From NCBI GenBank assembly GCA_018060635.1, contig JAGOVR010000017.1, positions 1 to 18,676 on the forward strand: a stretch of DNA of 18,676 nucleotides. The letters are read 5' to 3'. Below the pieces are notes generated by a model, which had not been told where the DNA came from, ran no database searches, and was given only the letters and a program-made list of their open reading frames with translations. Position 1 is the stretch's first letter. Each line of letters opens with the position of its first letter. This DNA comes from Bacteriovoracaceae bacterium (GTDB lineage Bacteria > Bdellovibrionota > Bacteriovoracia > Bacteriovoracales > Bacteriovoracaceae). The position numbers and the translations under genes are program-made. Shown piece by piece: positions 1-7,295 of the stretch.

Positions 1-1132
1 AATCATCTTGAAAAGGTTTCATGTCTAAGTAAAGTGGTTTGACATCAGAAAGAGAAAGTCCTGGGTAGGCACAATCTAATTTTTTTCCTTGATACTCGTA
101 GGCATAACAAACTTTAAGTTCTTGAATGCCACTTAGCACATCTACTTTTGTAAGTGTTAGTGAAGTAAGGTTGGAAGCCTGCGCCGCATATTTAAGCAGA
201 GGAAGATCCAGCCAGCCGCAACGACGCTTACGCCCTGTAGTTGCTCCAAACTCATGACCCTTAGTTTGAATCCATTCTCCTAAATCACTCAACATTTCAG
301 TAGGGAAAGGACCACCACCTACTCGAGTGGTATAGGCCTTAGTAATTCCAATAATTTCTTCCACGTTGTGAGCAGGACAGCCTGCTCCTGTATAAATTCC
401 CCCAAAGGAAGTATTAGAGGAGGTAACGTAAGGATAAGTTCCATAATCAATATCGAGAAGAATTCCTTGTGCTCCTTCATACAGAATTTTTTTTCCTTCT
501 CTTAAAGCTTTTTCTAAATAAGAAAAAGTATCACAAGCAAAAGGGAGAATTTTTTGACCTAACTCATAGAGTTTTGCTGTTTCTTCTTCTAAAGAAGGGT
601 AGGAGACTTGATAGAGATTTTTAAAAAGAACTTCTCTTTCTTGGAGTGAGTTTTTAAGTTTAGAAAAAAGTGTGTCTTTATTAGCAAGATCGCAGAGTTT
701 TAATCCTCGACGAGACACTTTACTTTCATAGGCAGGGCCTATTCCTCTTTTGGTTGTTCCAATTTTATCATCACCCATTTCACGACAACCATCCAGAATC
801 TTATCATAAGAGCTAATCACAGAAACTTGCGAAGATATTTTTAAATTTTGAGGTGTCACAGAGGTGGCTGTAGAAATTTCTTTAAGTTCCGCTAAAAAGC
901 TTTCTGGATCAAAAACCAGTCCGTGTCCAATGATAGAGACACAGTGAGGATGTAAAATTCCTGAAGGGATAAGGTGTAAAATAGTTTTTTTATTTCCTAC
1001 AATAATGGTGTGACCTGCATTGTTGCCTCCTTGGTAGCGCACCACAATGTCGCACTTTTCTCCCAAGTAGTCGGTAATTTTTCCTTTGCCTTCGTCACCC
1101 CATTGCGCTCCTATAATCGCTACTGTTTGCAT
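1..1132 (-). CDS. purA: Adenylosuccinate synthetase (3' end outside window)
   Basis: PurA joins IMP and aspartate using GTP, the first committed step from IMP to AMP, in the cytoplasm. Read on the minus strand, the protein starts MQTVAIIGAQWGDEGKGK, the family's N-terminal phosphate-binding loop. D13 and H41 (in GGNNAGHTI) fall at the same numbers as the catalytic Asp13 and His41 of the E. coli enzyme. Further on I read KRGIGPAYESK, EGAQGILLDIDYGTYPYVT and TTGRKRRCGWLD, all PurA signatures. About 377 codons are present; the family is usually about 430 residues, so only the last 50 or so are cut off by the window edge. The ATG overlaps the stop of the upstream dehydrogenase gene (TAATG on the minus strand), so translation is probably coupled and both share one transcript. 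Identity is very secure. Confidence 0.97.
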   Translation of the reverse strand, partial: MQTVAIIGAQWGDEGKGKITDYLGEKCDIVVRYQGGNNAGHTIIVGNKKTILHLIPSGILHPHCVSIIGHGLVFDPESFLAELKEISTATSVTPQNLKISSQVSVISSYDKILDGCREMGDDKIGTTKRGIGPAYESKVSRRGLKLCDLANKDTLFSKLKNSLQEREVLFKNLYQVSYPSLEEETAKLYELGQKILPFACDTFSYLEKALREGKKILYEGAQGILLDIDYGTYPYVTSSNTSFGGIYTGAGCPAHNVEEIIGITKAYTTRVGGGPFPTEMLSDLGEWIQTKGHEFGATTGRKRRCGWLDLPLLKYAAQASNLTSLTLTKVDVLSGIQELKVCYAYEYQGKKLDCAYPGLSLSDVKPLYLDMKPFQDD

Positions 1133-2076
1133 TATTTTGCCTCGTTTAAAAGTTTGTTATGAATAAAAAATTCTTTCAGTTGATGAATGGCCATCTCTCC
1201 TACACGCAGTTGAGCTTCGGCGGTACTGGCCCCTAAGTGCGGCGTGAGCACTATATTTTTTAAGGCACGTAGAGGAGAGTCAGAGGGCAGAGGTTCTTTT
1301 TCAAAAACATCAAAAGCCGCTCCCTTTATTTTATTTTGAGAAAGAATTTCTAAGAGTGCTACCTCATCTACAATTTTACCTCTAGAGGCATTGATAAGGA
1401 CTGCATGAGGAAGCATAGAATTTAAAAGTTTAGCACTTACAAGTCCTGTAGTTTGCGCCATGAGAGGCACATGAATAGTTATAATGTCACAGCTAGAAAA
1501 AATTTCTTCTAGACCTGAAGCTTTTTTAGCATAAGTAAATTCTGATTTTTCAATGAAGGGATCATAAAAAAGAATCTGAGGATCAAAGCCCGCAAGTCTT
1601 TTAGCTACAATTTGGCCAATGCGACCGAATCCCACAATTCCTATTTTTTTGCCTGTGAGCTCACTCCCTTCAAAATCATTTTTATTCCATTCCCCTTTTT
1701 GCATAGAGGAGTGGGCCCAAGCTGTTTTACGTAAGAGTGTAAACATCAGAGCAATGGCGTGTTCCGCCGCTGAATTATTATTGGCCCCTGGAGTATTGAC
1801 CACTTTCACTTTTTTTTCTGCACATAATTTTTTATCAATATTGTCAGTGCCTTCGCCTGCACGTACCACATAACGTAAGTTAGGAGCTGAACTTAAAAGC
1901 TCTTCATTCACTAAAGTAGCGGATCTCACCACTAGCCCTTGTACTCTGGGTAATAGTTCTTTTAATTTTTCAGGAGAAACTTTGGATTCAGGAAAAACTT
2001 CTAATGTAGGTTCAGCACAAAGAATTTTGAACAAATTTTTATCGAAGCCGTCTGCTACGACAATAAATGGTTTCAT
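1132..2076 (-). CDS. serA: D-3-phosphoglycerate dehydrogenase-type 2-hydroxyacid dehydrogenase (short form)
   Basis: Likely oxidises 3-phosphoglycerate with NAD, the first step of serine synthesis. The 314-aa protein has the two-domain D-isomer 2-hydroxyacid dehydrogenase fold. The NAD-binding loop is GFGRIGQ (about 149-155). The catalytic trio is R232 (in NASRGKIVDE), E261 (in VFEKEP) and H280 (in PHLGAST). It stops right after the catalytic domain, so the C-terminal ACT regulatory domain of many SerA proteins is absent and serine feedback through that domain is not expected. I chose the ATG at 2076 because AAGGAG lies 5 bases upstream; a longer reading frame to 2121 has no ribosome site and runs towards the upstream terminator. 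It is the first gene of a two-gene unit with purA. A glyoxylate or other hydroxyacid reductase is possible, but the substrate-binding region resembles SerA more closely. Confidence 0.88.
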   Translation of the reverse strand: MKPFIVVADGFDKNLFKILCAEPTLEVFPESKVSPEKLKELLPRVQGLVVRSATLVNEELLSSAPNLRYVVRAGEGTDNIDKKLCAEKKVKVVNTPGANNNSAAEHAIALMFTLLRKTAWAHSSMQKGEWNKNDFEGSELTGKKIGIVGFGRIGQIVAKRLAGFDPQILFYDPFIEKSEFTYAKKASGLEEIFSSCDIITIHVPLMAQTTGLVSAKLLNSMLPHAVLINASRGKIVDEVALLEILSQNKIKGAAFDVFEKEPLPSDSPLRALKNIVLTPHLGASTAEAQLRVGEMAIHQLKEFFIHNKLLNEAK

Positions 2077-2098
2077 GAAGACTCCTTGGAATAGGCCC

Positions 2099-2127
2099 AA
2101 TATAGACTGTAAATTGGCCAATAGAAA
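2099..2127 (-). promoter_or_regulatory. Possible sigma-70 promoter for serA-purA
   Basis: On the minus strand TTTCTA, a 17-base spacer, then TATATT. The -10 is good (5 of 6) but the -35 matches only 3 of 6. The placement is reasoned: the upstream gene ends in a terminator at about 2125-2157, so the operon needs its own promoter in the roughly 50 bases before the serA ATG. The 5' leader would be about 16 bases, just enough for the AAGGAG site. Confidence 0.33.
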
Positions 2128-2157
2128 GAAAAAAGGCCTTCATCCTGAAGGCCTTTT
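2125..2157 (-). terminator. Rho-independent terminator of the 114-aa gene
   Basis: A perfect 12-bp inverted repeat (AAAAGGCCTTCA / TGAAGGCCTTTT, arms 2131-2142 and 2146-2157) with a 3-base loop. Read on the minus strand it is followed by a T-rich run (TTTTTTCTTTC). It lies 22 bases past the stop of the gene ending at 2180. On the plus strand the downstream tract is weak, so the minus direction is the functional one. Confidence 0.85.
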
Positions 2158-2179
2158 CCAAAAGACTAAACGATTTTTT

Positions 2180-2524
2180 TTAAGCTATGGAGCGTAATTC
2201 CAAGTTCATCTCTAAATATTGCAAGGTTTTTTGAAACTCACTTAAAGTAGGCAGGTTTCCAAAGTGAGTATTCTCATTTACGTTTCGGGAAATGAAATCA
2301 TAAGCTTCAATGGGAGTGGTTTTTTCACTGCCTTTAAGCATAGCTTTCCAAATAGAACTTCCCGTTTTTTGATAGCTTTTAAATAAGCTTTGGATGACTT
2401 CATCTTTAGATTTTACACCAATACTTACCACTTGATCCTGCGCATTTGTTTCAAGGTACCAAACCTTGTAATCATTTTGATGTTTGGGGTGTTTGCAAGT
2501 TTCAACTGCAATGGCTATAAACAT
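2180..2524 (-). CDS. Conserved-looking 114-aa protein of unknown function
   Basis: I do not recognise this family. The 114-aa product has no signal peptide or membrane span. It opens with a beta-like stretch (MFIAIAVETCKHPKH), continues with a charged region (KVWYLETNAQDQVVSIGVKSKDE) and then two probable helices, ending near SEFQKTLQYLEMNLELRSIA. A single Cys-Lys-His-Pro (residues 10-13) is present but no paired metal motif. It is a real gene by structure: GGGAGG lies 5 bases upstream of the ATG, a strong terminator follows, and a sigma-54-type promoter sits about 70 bases upstream. It stands alone, divergent from murJ. The promoter type suggests it is switched on under special conditions and not constitutively. 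Function is unknown. Confidence 0.8.
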   Translation of the reverse strand: MFIAIAVETCKHPKHQNDYKVWYLETNAQDQVVSIGVKSKDEVIQSLFKSYQKTGSSIWKAMLKGSEKTTPIEAYDFISRNVNENTHFGNLPTLSEFQKTLQYLEMNLELRSIA

Positions 2525-2595
2525 AGACGCCTCCCGTTAGTGTGTTGGAGAAGTTGGTCTCATCCTAAGCCCGCTCTTCTCTTGCTTGTGCTATA

Positions 2596-2611
2596 AGCAA
2601 CTTTCGTGCCC
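2596..2611 (-). promoter_or_regulatory. Sigma-54 (RpoN) promoter for the 114-aa gene
   Basis: On the minus strand the bases are GGGCACGAAAGTTGCT. Against the sigma-54 consensus TGGCACGRNNNTTGCW only the first base differs. The invariant GG and GC pairs are exactly 10 bases apart. Transcription would start near 2585, giving a leader of about 60 bases before the ATG at 2524. A 17-base near-palindrome, CTATTTTTAAAAAATAG (2611-2627), abuts the -24 element. Sigma-54 promoters need an enhancer-binding activator; I cannot identify its site. Confidence 0.68.
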
Positions 2612-2799
2612 TATTTTTAAAAAATAGAGAATCTTTGTAAGTAGCTAAGATGAAAGCATTACAATTTTTTTCGTTTGGGAAAAAATAATAGATTTTTAAA
2701 AAAGAAAAGGGCCAAAAAAGTCATAAGTGGTGCGTTTTCGTTCCAAATTGTAAAAAATTTGTTTACACTTAGCCTTGATCTTTAAAAAGGATTTTCATT

Positions 2800-4416
2800 T
2801 TGTCTGCTGGAAAAAAAACTGCCATTAGTTCTATTTTGTCTTCTTCATCACAAATGGCAGGCGCTACTTTTTTAAGTCGTATTTTGGGTTTGATTAGAGA
2901 GCAAGTGCTCGCCGCTATTTTCGGAGCGTCAGGTTTTACGGATGCTTTTTTGGTGGCCTACCGTATTCCTAATCTTTTGCGTGATCTTTTTGCCGAAGGA
3001 GCTTTTTCATCGGCGTTTGTTCCTACTTTCATTCAAGCGAGAGTTGCTGGTGGAGACGCAAAAGCGCGTAAACTTTTATGGCAACTTTTTATAGTGCTCT
3101 TTATCATTACAGGAATTATTTCTATCTTTACGATTATTTTTACTCCTGAGATTATTAATCTTTTTGCTCCAACTTATAAAAATGATCCTCATCGTTTTAC
3201 GATAACGGTGACACTTACTCGTATTATGGCCCCTTTCTTAACGCTCATTTCTTTGAGTGCTCTTTTTATGGGAGCTTTAAATTCATTGAAAGTTTTTCTT
3301 ATTCCTTCACTCAGTCCCGCTTTTTTTAATTTAGCCGCTATTTTTTCTACCATAGGTTTTCCAGCTCTTTTTTTTAAGTGGGGATGGGAACCTATTTATG
3401 CTTTAGGGGTAGGAGTCATGGTGGGAGGTTTTTTACAGGGGTTAGTACAGCTTCCTGCTCTTTTTAAAAAAAATTATGGCCCTCTTTTTTTCTCTTTTAA
3501 ATTTAAAGAACTTTTTTCTCAAGATGTAAAAACTGTTTTCAAAAAGTTGGGGCCAGGATTATTAGGATTTTCAGCTAGCCAAATTAATTTATTAGTAACC
3601 ACTATTCTCGCTTCAGGAACAGTCATAGGAGCTATTTCTTGGCTTAATTATGCCTTCAGATTATTTCAGTTCCCTGTGGGGATTCTCTCTGTTTCTCTTG
3701 GTAATTCTCACTTGGTGCATTTTAGTGAATCTTTTAAAAAAAATACAACCGAAGGGAGGGAGGAAGCTCTTTCGTTCTTACAAAGTAGTTATTTTCTTTC
3801 ATGGCTCCTTATTGTTCCTTGCACGGTTATTTTATATATGTTGGCACCAGAAATAACCAAACTCATTTTTGAGAGAGGAAAGTTTACAGCTAGTGACACG
3901 CTCCATACTACGTTGGCCCTTAAACTTTATGTTTTAGGACTACCTGCTTACGGTCTGTACAAAATTCTGGTTCCTACTTTTTATAGTTTAGATAAACAAA
4001 ATATTCCTGTAACAGTTTCTCTTTTTTCTATTGCAGTAAATATTCTTTTTTGCCTTATCCTCACACCTCATTTTGGATTTTGGATTTTAGCTCTAGGCAC
4101 AACACTTTCCATGTGTCTCAATGTTCTTTTACAAAGTTATTTGCTAGGCAGATTTTTAAAATTAAAGATGAATTTTTTTATTTCTAAAAGAGTCCTTAAA
4201 ATTTTATTGGCAGGACTAGGAATGATTTTTGGTCTCTTTGAATTAAAATCACTTTCTTTTTTAAGTGCCTTTGATTCTAGTATGGGTTTAATGCGCATCG
4301 TAGTAAACTTGAGCTTTATTACTATTCTTTCTTTACTGGCCATTTTTCTCTATGTTTCTATTTTGTGGATTCTGGGTGAAGGTGATTTTTTTAAGAGTTT
4401 TTTCAAAAAAACTTAA
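2800..4416 (+). CDS. murJ: Lipid II flippase MurJ (MviN)
   Basis: MurJ moves undecaprenyl-linked lipid II across the inner membrane for peptidoglycan synthesis. The 538-aa protein is strongly hydrophobic throughout, as expected for the 14-helix MOP-family fold. The N-terminal signature is complete: R27 (SRILG), R33 (LIREQ), D48 (FTDAF) and R61 (LLRDLFAEGAFS) match E. coli R18, R24, D39 and R52 with one constant offset. R287 in YAFRLFQFP corresponds to R270. ERGKFTASD near the middle is also typical. I accept a TTG start at 2800 because AAAGGA sits 8 bases upstream and the offset to E. coli stays natural; the next ATG (residue 19) has no site. The stop codon lies inside a 20-bp A/T palindrome (4405-4424) that could act as a weak terminator. 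Confidence 0.95.
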   Translation: MSAGKKTAISSILSSSSQMAGATFLSRILGLIREQVLAAIFGASGFTDAFLVAYRIPNLLRDLFAEGAFSSAFVPTFIQARVAGGDAKARKLLWQLFIVLFIITGIISIFTIIFTPEIINLFAPTYKNDPHRFTITVTLTRIMAPFLTLISLSALFMGALNSLKVFLIPSLSPAFFNLAAIFSTIGFPALFFKWGWEPIYALGVGVMVGGFLQGLVQLPALFKKNYGPLFFSFKFKELFSQDVKTVFKKLGPGLLGFSASQINLLVTTILASGTVIGAISWLNYAFRLFQFPVGILSVSLGNSHLVHFSESFKKNTTEGREEALSFLQSSYFLSWLLIVPCTVILYMLAPEITKLIFERGKFTASDTLHTTLALKLYVLGLPAYGLYKILVPTFYSLDKQNIPVTVSLFSIAVNILFCLILTPHFGFWILALGTTLSMCLNVLLQSYLLGRFLKLKMNFFISKRVLKILLAGLGMIFGLFELKSLSFLSAFDSSMGLMRIVVNLSFITILSLLAIFLYVSILWILGEGDFFKSFFKKT

Positions 4417-4424
4417 GTTTTTTT
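4405..4424 (+). terminator. Weak terminator-like palindrome at the end of murJ
   Basis: Seven A, CTTAAG, seven T: a perfect 20-bp palindrome that contains the murJ stop codon. As RNA it gives only a seven-pair A-U stem with a 6-base loop followed by more A/T, so it is much weaker than the other terminators in the window. It may only reflect base composition. Confidence 0.3.
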
Positions 4425-4454
4425 AAAAAATCCTGCATTAATCGCATTTTAAAA

Positions 4455-4483
4455 TTGTATGATGCACCCAGAAATAGTATAAA
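4455..4483 (+). promoter_or_regulatory. Candidate sigma-70 promoter for the DUF507-like gene
   Basis: TTGTAT, a 17-base spacer, then TATAAA. The -10 matches 5 of 6 and the -35 3 of 6, with ideal spacing. Transcription would start about 22 bases before the ATG at 4513, leaving room for the AAGGAA ribosome site at 4499-4504. Confidence 0.45.
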
Positions 4484-4512
4484 AAGATATATTATTTTAA
4501 GGAACTTAAAAC

Positions 4513-4959
4513 ATGAAAACTGATTTTGAAACGCTCAAATCGTTGAGCACTTATATTGTTAATCATCTGACAGAAGATAAATTTATCATCTATCCTATTG
4601 AAAAAAGGCTAGATTTAGTTGAATCTTTAGCTACAGAGCTCGGCGTTAGTTTTGCGACAGATGATGATATTCGTACTCAAGCCATTGAAGAAGTTCAAGA
4701 AAAACTAGGTGATTCAGGCATTAGCGGAGATATTACAGAAACCGAAGTATTTAATCATGCTCGTAAAGAAATTATTAAAGGTTTTAATGGGGAAGTCATT
4801 GCAGGACTTTATATGGTGGAATCGTTAAATCAAGTGGCCCATAGAATTTTAGAATTTCTTTTGACTTCAGATTTTATAGAAGATGTTTTCTCTACAGATG
4901 AAGATATCGTTGCTTTTTTAGTGACTCGTATTCGTCAATTCTCTATTCGCAGAGGTTAA
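4513..4959 (+). CDS. DUF507-like cytoplasmic protein
   Basis: A 148-aa soluble, acidic, mostly helical protein without signal peptide. The N-terminal half (STYIVNHLTEDKFIIYPIEK then a D-rich stretch FATDDDIRTQAIEEV) and the C-terminal half (VAHRILEFLLTSDFIEDVFS then TDEDIVAFLVTRIRQF) look like two copies of the same plan: a helix, a short strand at a turn, then an acidic helix. This resembles DUF507, a small helical family of unknown function in former deltaproteobacteria and Aquificales. The match is from memory of the pattern and not certain. AAGGAA lies 8 bases upstream of the ATG. The last 42 bases overlap the 3' end of the convergent gene on the minus strand. No function can be assigned. 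Confidence 0.6.
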   Translation: MKTDFETLKSLSTYIVNHLTEDKFIIYPIEKRLDLVESLATELGVSFATDDDIRTQAIEEVQEKLGDSGISGDITETEVFNHARKEIIKGFNGEVIAGLYMVESLNQVAHRILEFLLTSDFIEDVFSTDEDIVAFLVTRIRQFSIRRG

Positions 4960-5547
4960 TTCCAAACTTTTAAGTACAGCTTCAAAGTAAGGACCTTCTA
5001 CCATTCCATGCAGGACACTACTGCGGTTTTCAAAAAAATAATAACCTTGTTCATTTTTTAAATGAAAAACAAAAATATCACAATAAATGCGTTCTTCTGC
5101 ATTCAGTGTGGCCATGCCTTCATAGCGCAAAGCTTGTTGTAAATGAGGAGCGAAAGAGGCAGAGAATTTTTTAGTATCAGTCGACATAATAAATTCATGG
5201 GTATCAAAAATAATATTATTTTTTTCTAAATAATTTTTTAGAATATTGTCTATTGAATTATTTTCATGACTCCAAAAAAAATAACCTAAAAAAGTTGCAT
5301 CTTCTTTTTTTAAAAAAACTTTACAATGCTTGGAATCAGGGAGTTTGAGTTCCCACCATGTGGGTGTTTTAAAACTTAAGGAGTGTAAGGTAAAAAAATT
5401 CTGAAGTTTTATTTCATTTTTTTTTTCGGCCCTGATAATCTTTAGGGTGTAAATTAATATACTTAAAAAGAGAGCTGTCAAAATCCAAGACAAAATATTT
5501 CCCTGAGGAGTTATTTTGTCTAAAAATTGATCAATAAAGCTGAACAT
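4918..5547 (-). CDS. Single-span membrane protein of unknown function
   Basis: A 209-aa protein. Residues 18-38 (SWILTALFLSILIYTLKI) form one membrane helix, followed by a basic stretch (RAEKKNEIK), which predicts a short outside N-terminus and a soluble domain of about 165 residues on the cytoplasmic side. That domain is rich in aromatic and charged residues (TPTWWELKLPDSK, YFFWSHENN, GYYFFENRSS) and looks like a mixed alpha/beta fold. I do not recognise it. AAGGG lies about 5 bases upstream of the ATG. The gene ends by running 42 bases into the coding sequence of the convergent gene, so the two transcripts must overlap. The nearby gene content gives no hint of function. Confidence 0.7.
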   Translation of the reverse strand: MFSFIDQFLDKITPQGNILSWILTALFLSILIYTLKIIRAEKKNEIKLQNFFTLHSLSFKTPTWWELKLPDSKHCKVFLKKEDATFLGYFFWSHENNSIDNILKNYLEKNNIIFDTHEFIMSTDTKKFSASFAPHLQQALRYEGMATLNAEERIYCDIFVFHLKNEQGYYFFENRSSVLHGMVEGPYFEAVLKSLELTSANRELTNTSH

Positions 5548-5619
5548 ACAAGCCCTTAAGATATTATAACTATCTGAAATCTAAGAGTATTTATGCCATA
5601 TATTTTTTCAAAAGGACAT

Positions 5620-5647
5620 TAAAGTTATTATTTTTATAAGCCGATAA
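5620..5647 (+). promoter_or_regulatory. Sigma-28 (FliA) promoter for the Gly-rich exported protein
   Basis: TAAAGTTA (5620-5627) and GCCGATAA (5640-5647). The -10 matches the enterobacterial FliA consensus GCCGATAA in 8 of 8 bases and the -35 matches TAAAGTTT in 7 of 8. The gap between TAAA and GCC is 16 bases; the consensus is 15. Transcription would start near 5654, about 54 bases before the ATG at 5708. A fliA gene is present at 14215-15000. Confidence 0.75.
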
Positions 5648-5707
5648 AATCTTAGGGAAAAAAGTGTTTCTAAGTTTAGAGACCCTTTTCCCAAGGATGG
5701 AGATCTT

Positions 5708-7222
5708 ATGAGCACAAACTTACATTGGATTTATAAGAAGCTTAAAAGTTTCTTATTACTACTTCTCATTACCCAGTTTTCTTTAGGAACATTGGTTTAT
5801 GCAGGGAATGATGATGGAGGCAAGGATCGACCTGATGAGACAACTCCAGATGGGGAAAATCCTAATGAACCTGGAACAACAGAAGACAAACCTAATGATC
5901 AAGGTGGAGATTTTAATCCAGGGCTAAGTACAAAAACGGTGACAGTAAAGTCTATTGAAGAATTAAAAACAGAAAGAATTAAACATCAAAAAAAGATTAC
6001 TACAATAGAAATTGAAGGGATTACTTATAAAGGGGATCCTTGTTATTGGAAGCTTTTTAAAACGAAAGTAAGTTTAAAAAAGGGAAATAGACTTATTTCT
6101 AGAGAACTTCCTGAAAATGGCACGTTTGGTAGTGCTAAACATCTTGCTCGCTTTGAAAAGTGTCAAGCTAAGGCAGAACAAGAGGGAAGACTTCGTTCTT
6201 TTCAAACGGAAGATGGAACAAGATATGAGGTTGCAGAACGTAGTAGCCGTAAAGAAGTAACGGAACATACTGAAAAAGTAACTACTGTTACAGATAGAGG
6301 CTCTCGTTCTCATCGTCGCACAAGAGAAGATGACGAAGAATTAACTACTGTAAGACGAGAAGAGCGCCGTTGTACTTATACAGAAGATTGTGGTGCAGAT
6401 TCATCTTGGTATGAAAAAGCTACTAGAGATTATGAATTAGGAGAAAGTGGAAATGGTGTGTGTATTAATTGTATGATCGCAGGTGGTCAGAAAGATACAA
6501 CAGCAAATAGTATTGTGATGGGGTTAGGAATTGTAGGTGGAACTGTACTAGGACTACACACAGTTAATAGTCAGCGTAGAATGTATGAATCTTATATGAC
6601 AGGTATTAGTGCAGGAAATGCCGCTTGTTTTGGGAGTCTAGAAAATAATTTTCAAGCCGCTCTAGATTTTCATCAAACACAAATGGCAGATTATGATGCT
6701 CCTGTGTGGGGACCTAATCAAGTAACAGATTTAATGACGGCTTCTCAAGGTAATAGTAATTGTAATAATGCGGCCCTTCCTCCTAATTTTGCTGGGTATA
6801 ATGGAATGTCTGGGATGTTTGGTGGGAATATGGGATTTGCAGGGAATGGCTTTTTAAATAGTGGTTTCAGTAGTGGTATGCAAGGTTTTTATCAAGGGTA
6901 TCCAGCTTCTACTTTCGGAAATAATTATCTAAGTGCAGGAATGGGAGGTATGCCTTACGCTGGTTTTGGTCAAGGCGGCTTCGGTGGTGGCTTTAACCAA
7001 GGTGGTTTTGGTCAAGGTGGTTTTGGTCAAGGTGGCTTTGGTCAAGGTGGTTTTGGTCAAGGCGGTTTTGGTCAAAGTGGTTTTGGTCAAGGCGGCTTCG
7101 GTGGTGGCGGAATGGGTTACGGCTTTAGTGCAGGTGATTATGGCGGTGGAGCTTACGGCCAAACCTACAATCCTTTCAATATGGGTGGCCAAGGAAACTT
7201 TCCTATAACCTACGGTGGTTAA
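5708..7222 (+). CDS. Exported Cys-containing protein with Gly-Phe-Gly-Gln repeats
   Basis: A 504-aa protein I cannot assign to a known family. Residues 1-32 are a signal peptide (basic start, LLLLLITQF core, likely cleavage after VYA). Residues 33-75 are an acidic Pro/Gly/Asp linker. Residues 76-250 are charged and Thr/Arg/Glu-rich with a short beta-like core. A CINC pair (252-255) and six other Cys (112, 152, 222, 228, 307, 352) allow disulfides. Residues 268-288 are hydrophobic and glycine-rich (SIVMGLGIVGGTVLGLH), perhaps a membrane-associating segment. From about 360 the protein turns Gly/Phe/Asn/Tyr-rich, with six GFGQG units at 433-462. GGAG lies 5 bases upstream of the ATG. A sigma-28 promoter precedes it and a strong terminator follows, so it is transcribed alone. 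Co-expression with motility genes is inferred; an envelope, sheath or surface role is a guess. Confidence 0.85.
   Translation: MSTNLHWIYKKLKSFLLLLLITQFSLGTLVYAGNDDGGKDRPDETTPDGENPNEPGTTEDKPNDQGGDFNPGLSTKTVTVKSIEELKTERIKHQKKITTIEIEGITYKGDPCYWKLFKTKVSLKKGNRLISRELPENGTFGSAKHLARFEKCQAKAEQEGRLRSFQTEDGTRYEVAERSSRKEVTEHTEKVTTVTDRGSRSHRRTREDDEELTTVRREERRCTYTEDCGADSSWYEKATRDYELGESGNGVCINCMIAGGQKDTTANSIVMGLGIVGGTVLGLHTVNSQRRMYESYMTGISAGNAACFGSLENNFQAALDFHQTQMADYDAPVWGPNQVTDLMTASQGNSNCNNAALPPNFAGYNGMSGMFGGNMGFAGNGFLNSGFSSGMQGFYQGYPASTFGNNYLSAGMGGMPYAGFGQGGFGGGFNQGGFGQGGFGQGGFGQGGFGQGGFGQSGFGQGGFGGGGMGYGFSAGDYGGGAYGQTYNPFNMGGQGNFPITYGG
6962..7108 (+). repeat. In-frame 15-bp tandem repeat coding GFGQG
   Basis: Six tandem 15-bp units (consensus GGTTTTGGTCAAGGT) fill 7004-7093 and encode GFGQG six times (one unit GFGQS). 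Degenerate copies flank them (GFGQG, GFGG and GFNQG before, GFGGG after). Units differ mainly at third positions, so the array is not freshly expanded. Because 15 is divisible by 3, copy-number change by slippage would keep the frame. Confidence 0.92.
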
Positions 7223-7255
7223 ATGATTTAAAAAAAGAAGTGAACAGTATAGATT

Positions 7256-7283
7256 AAAAGGAGGGTTAACCCTCCTTTTTTTT
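7256..7283 (+). terminator. Strong rho-independent terminator after the Gly-rich gene
   Basis: AAAAGGAGGG (7256-7265), loop TTAA, CCCTCCTTTT (7270-7279): a perfect 10-bp stem continuing into eight T (7276-7283). It follows the stop at 7222 by 33 bases and ends only 12 bases before the uvrC ATG, so it separates the two transcripts. Confidence 0.93.
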
Positions 7284-7295
7284 GGATAAAAATCT

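Noticed and set aside
5563..5568. Perfect TATAAT on the minus strand before the membrane-protein gene
   Set aside because: The transcript would begin inside or just after the AAGGG ribosome site, and no -35 is visible, so it is unlikely to be the working promoter.
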